Source: Paenibacillus nasutitermitis (GTDB taxonomy: Bacteria > Bacillota > Bacilli > Paenibacillales > Paenibacillaceae). Taken from it: DNA of 64,000 nt. The notes beneath the pieces were generated by a model. It was not told the origin of the DNA. It did not search any database and saw only the letters and a list, made by a program, of their open reading frames with translations. The position numbers and the translations under genes are program-made. The stretch is taken from the NCBI RefSeq assembly GCF_014641075.1, contig NZ_BMHP01000001.1, positions 1,756,171-1,820,170 on the forward strand, given 5' to 3'. Shown here one piece after another: positions 62,630 to 64,000 of the stretch (position 1 is its first letter; each line of letters starts with the position of its first letter).

Positions 62630-62945
62630 ATCGTTTCTCCTCCATAAGTATGGAGGGCTAAATGATCGTCACCCTCCGAATTTTTTTGTTTTCGAATGGG
62701 ATAGTTTTTCTCATTGTTAACATCCTTTCTTTGGGCTACTATTCAATCCAGGTTCAATAAATGCGGCAGAAGCAGCAGGCTCGGATTAAACACCCTTATT
62801 CTACCACAGGAGATAAAAAGCGAATATATGTAATTCATGCTGGTCCGTATGAAATTTCCTGCCCGGATTCTAACCTTTTATTAAGGTTCATCATTTAAAA
62901 TAAGGCTTACGGGAAAATAACGACTGGAATGAAGGGGCAGGACAA
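62630..62945. other. Divergent intergenic region between ABC exporter and two-component system
   Basis: A 316-base gap. It has AT-rich tracts and one weak dyad around GAATTTTTTTGTTTTCGAAT. No convincing gene, promoter pair or riboswitch was recognised by eye. Confidence 0.4.
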
Positions 62946-63629
62946 TTGCGGATTCTAGTGGTGGAAGACGACCGTCCGCTGCTTGAAGCAGTGACGACGG
63001 TATTGAAAGAAGAGTCCTATCAAGTGGATGAGGCACAGAATGGTATGGACGGATTATATTTGGCACAGCAGCGGATCCACGACTTGATTATTCTGGACAT
63101 TATGCTTCCAGGAATGGACGGATTGTCCATTCTTGCTAATCTGAGATCGCAAGGCTTCACGATGCCGATTCTGCTGCTTACGGCTAGAGATGGTGTGGAG
63201 GATCGTGTAAAAGGGCTCGACTCCGGAGCAGATGATTACATCGTCAAACCTTTTGCGATGCCGGAGCTGTTGGCGCGGATTCGCGTATTGCTCCGCCGTA
63301 ACTCCGGCGGTGCTCCCGACGGTGAGCTGAAATATGGGCCTCTCAGCGTCAAATGCCACGTGATGGAAGGATATGCCAATGGGGAGCCGTTGAAGCTAAC
63401 GGTAAAGGAGTTTGAGCTGCTGGAATATTTGCTTCTGAACCGGGAGCAAATTGTCACAAAGGATCAGCTGCTTGACCGGGTTTGGGGAATCGACACTGGC
63501 GCAGGATTGGGAGTCGTCGATGTTTATGTGCATTATTTGCGCAAGAAGCTGGCCCCGGCCGGCTGCGAAGGTTATATTCACACCGTACGCGGAGTAGGGT
63601 ATCTGTTGAAGGAGAAAGCGCATGTTTAA
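62946..63629 (+). CDS. OmpR/PhoB-family response regulator
   Basis: A 227-residue regulator with a receiver domain (VVEDDRPLLEAV, phospho-Asp in LIILDIMLPGMDG at ~51, Lys in DYIVKPFAMPELLARI at ~101) and a C-terminal winged helix (KLTVKEFELLEYLLLNREQIVTKDQLLDRVWG in pieces, HTVRGVGYLL). TTG 62946 follows AAGGGGCAGG. It overlaps the start of the sensor kinase gene by eight bases. Confidence 0.92.
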   Translation: MRILVVEDDRPLLEAVTTVLKEESYQVDEAQNGMDGLYLAQQRIHDLIILDIMLPGMDGLSILANLRSQGFTMPILLLTARDGVEDRVKGLDSGADDYIVKPFAMPELLARIRVLLRRNSGGAPDGELKYGPLSVKCHVMEGYANGEPLKLTVKEFELLEYLLLNREQIVTKDQLLDRVWGIDTGAGLGVVDVYVHYLRKKLAPAGCEGYIHTVRGVGYLLKEKAHV

Positions 63630-64000
63630 TCGTATACGTATTCAGCTCACCATCCGCAATGCCGCTGTGTTGTCCGTCATCCTGGTTGGATTGAATGTAT
63701 CGGTATTTATTGTCATGAAACAAATGCTGTTCGCGCAGGTGGATCGTTCGCTTATGTCAATGGAACAATCCCAGCTTGTGCCGGATGAACAAGGGCAGGT
63801 TGCAACTGGCGGACAAATGCGAAGTTCGCTGGCTTTGCCCACACAGCGTGCGGTCTTATTCCAGATGGACGTTATGGACCGTCCGATTATCCAGTTGTAT
63901 TGGACGGAAGACGATCAGCTGATTCCGCTGCCGGGAAGAGAACAATTCAACGAGACCCAGCTTAAGCAGCTGCTCCCAAGCAAGCTGGGAGAATCGCTGC
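63622..64000 (+). CDS. Sensor histidine kinase, N-terminal part (continues past window)
   Basis: The first 126 residues of the cognate kinase of the OmpR-type regulator. ATG 63622 has GGAG eight bases before and overlaps the regulator stop. A membrane helix (NAAVLSVILVGLNVSVFIVM, ~13-32) is followed by an extracellular sensor region (QVDRSLMSMEQSQLVPDEQG onward). The second helix, HAMP and kinase domains must lie beyond base 64000. Confidence 0.85.
   Translation, partial: MFNRIRIQLTIRNAAVLSVILVGLNVSVFIVMKQMLFAQVDRSLMSMEQSQLVPDEQGQVATGGQMRSSLALPTQRAVLFQMDVMDRPIIQLYWTEDDQLIPLPGREQFNETQLKQLLPSKLGESL

Noticed and set aside
1..64000. CRISPR arrays, tRNA/rRNA genes, insertion sequences, prophage genes
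   Set aside because: No regularly spaced repeats, transposase or integrase motifs, or RNA gene signatures were seen in either strand.

Overview
The window looks like chromosomal DNA of an endospore-forming, low-to-mid GC Firmicute, most likely Paenibacillus or a close relative. The support is: a gerB-gerA-gerC germinant receptor operon and a spore-coat transglutaminase (Tgl); a bacillithiol deacetylase (bshB2/yojF); AGGAGG-type ribosome binding sites with frequent GTG and TTG starts; and a lia-type cell-envelope stress operon. No rRNA, tRNA, CRISPR array, transposase or phage gene was seen. Both ends cut through genes (a ferredoxin-NADP reductase at the left, a sensor kinase at the right).

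Layout. 1-7.4 kb: a catabolic cluster with two phytanoyl-CoA-type Fe(II)/2-oxoglutarate oxygenases, a GntR/LacI-hybrid regulator, DUF2277, a YjhG-type sugar-acid dehydratase and an AraC regulator. 7.4-9.6 kb: decayed coding sequence, an XRE regulator with six C-terminal repeats, and a PAP2 phosphatase. 9.7-13.4 kb: liaG-liaF-liaS-liaR-like operon with an upstream palindrome. 13.4-15.5 kb: a FusB-type EF-G-binding protein behind a leader peptide, then glutamate racemase. 15.8-21.7 kb: a signalling block of two related hybrid kinases (one MHYT, one PAS-PAS), a lone receiver and an HD-GYP phosphodiesterase. 21.7-27.7 kb: pentapeptide-repeat protein, aminotransferase, then an AT-rich accessory patch with a macrolide-efflux-like MFS gene, HxlR regulator and SDR. 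27.7-30 kb: an ABC-class ATPase gene with an apparent frameshift behind a leader-peptide/terminator region. 30-33.9 kb: tgl, yojF-bshB2, an acyl-CoA dehydrogenase-like gene, DUF2642. 34-42.7 kb: germination operon and cyoABCD quinol oxidase. 43-47.3 kb: PQQ-type beta-propeller, GNAT, TetR, DUF4037. 47.4-53 kb: a sulfate-ester operon (ABC ATPase, permease, arylsulfatase, binding protein). 53-64 kb: methyltransferase, molybdopterin oxidoreductase, an ECF sigma/DUF1835 fusion, L,D-transpeptidase, P450-TetR pair, ABC exporter, and a two-component system.

The most striking signal is regulatory. Three loci within about 16 kb (FusB at 13.7 kb, MFS at 25 kb, ABC ATPase at 29 kb) each have a short, well-initiated leader ORF between a promoter-like sequence and the gene. 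The MFS leader encodes MITHFMRLR, which closely matches the MTHSMRLR start of the macrolide-arrested ErmD leader. It is followed by two more short ORFs that each have a GAGGTG ribosome binding site. The FusB leader is followed by a hairpin that hides the fusB ribosome binding site. The ABC-ATPase leader is followed by two terminator-like hairpins and a 49-codon ORF that starts like RsgA. Together they suggest a set of ribosome-sensing, drug-inducible genes. This is an inference from sequence and has not been tested.
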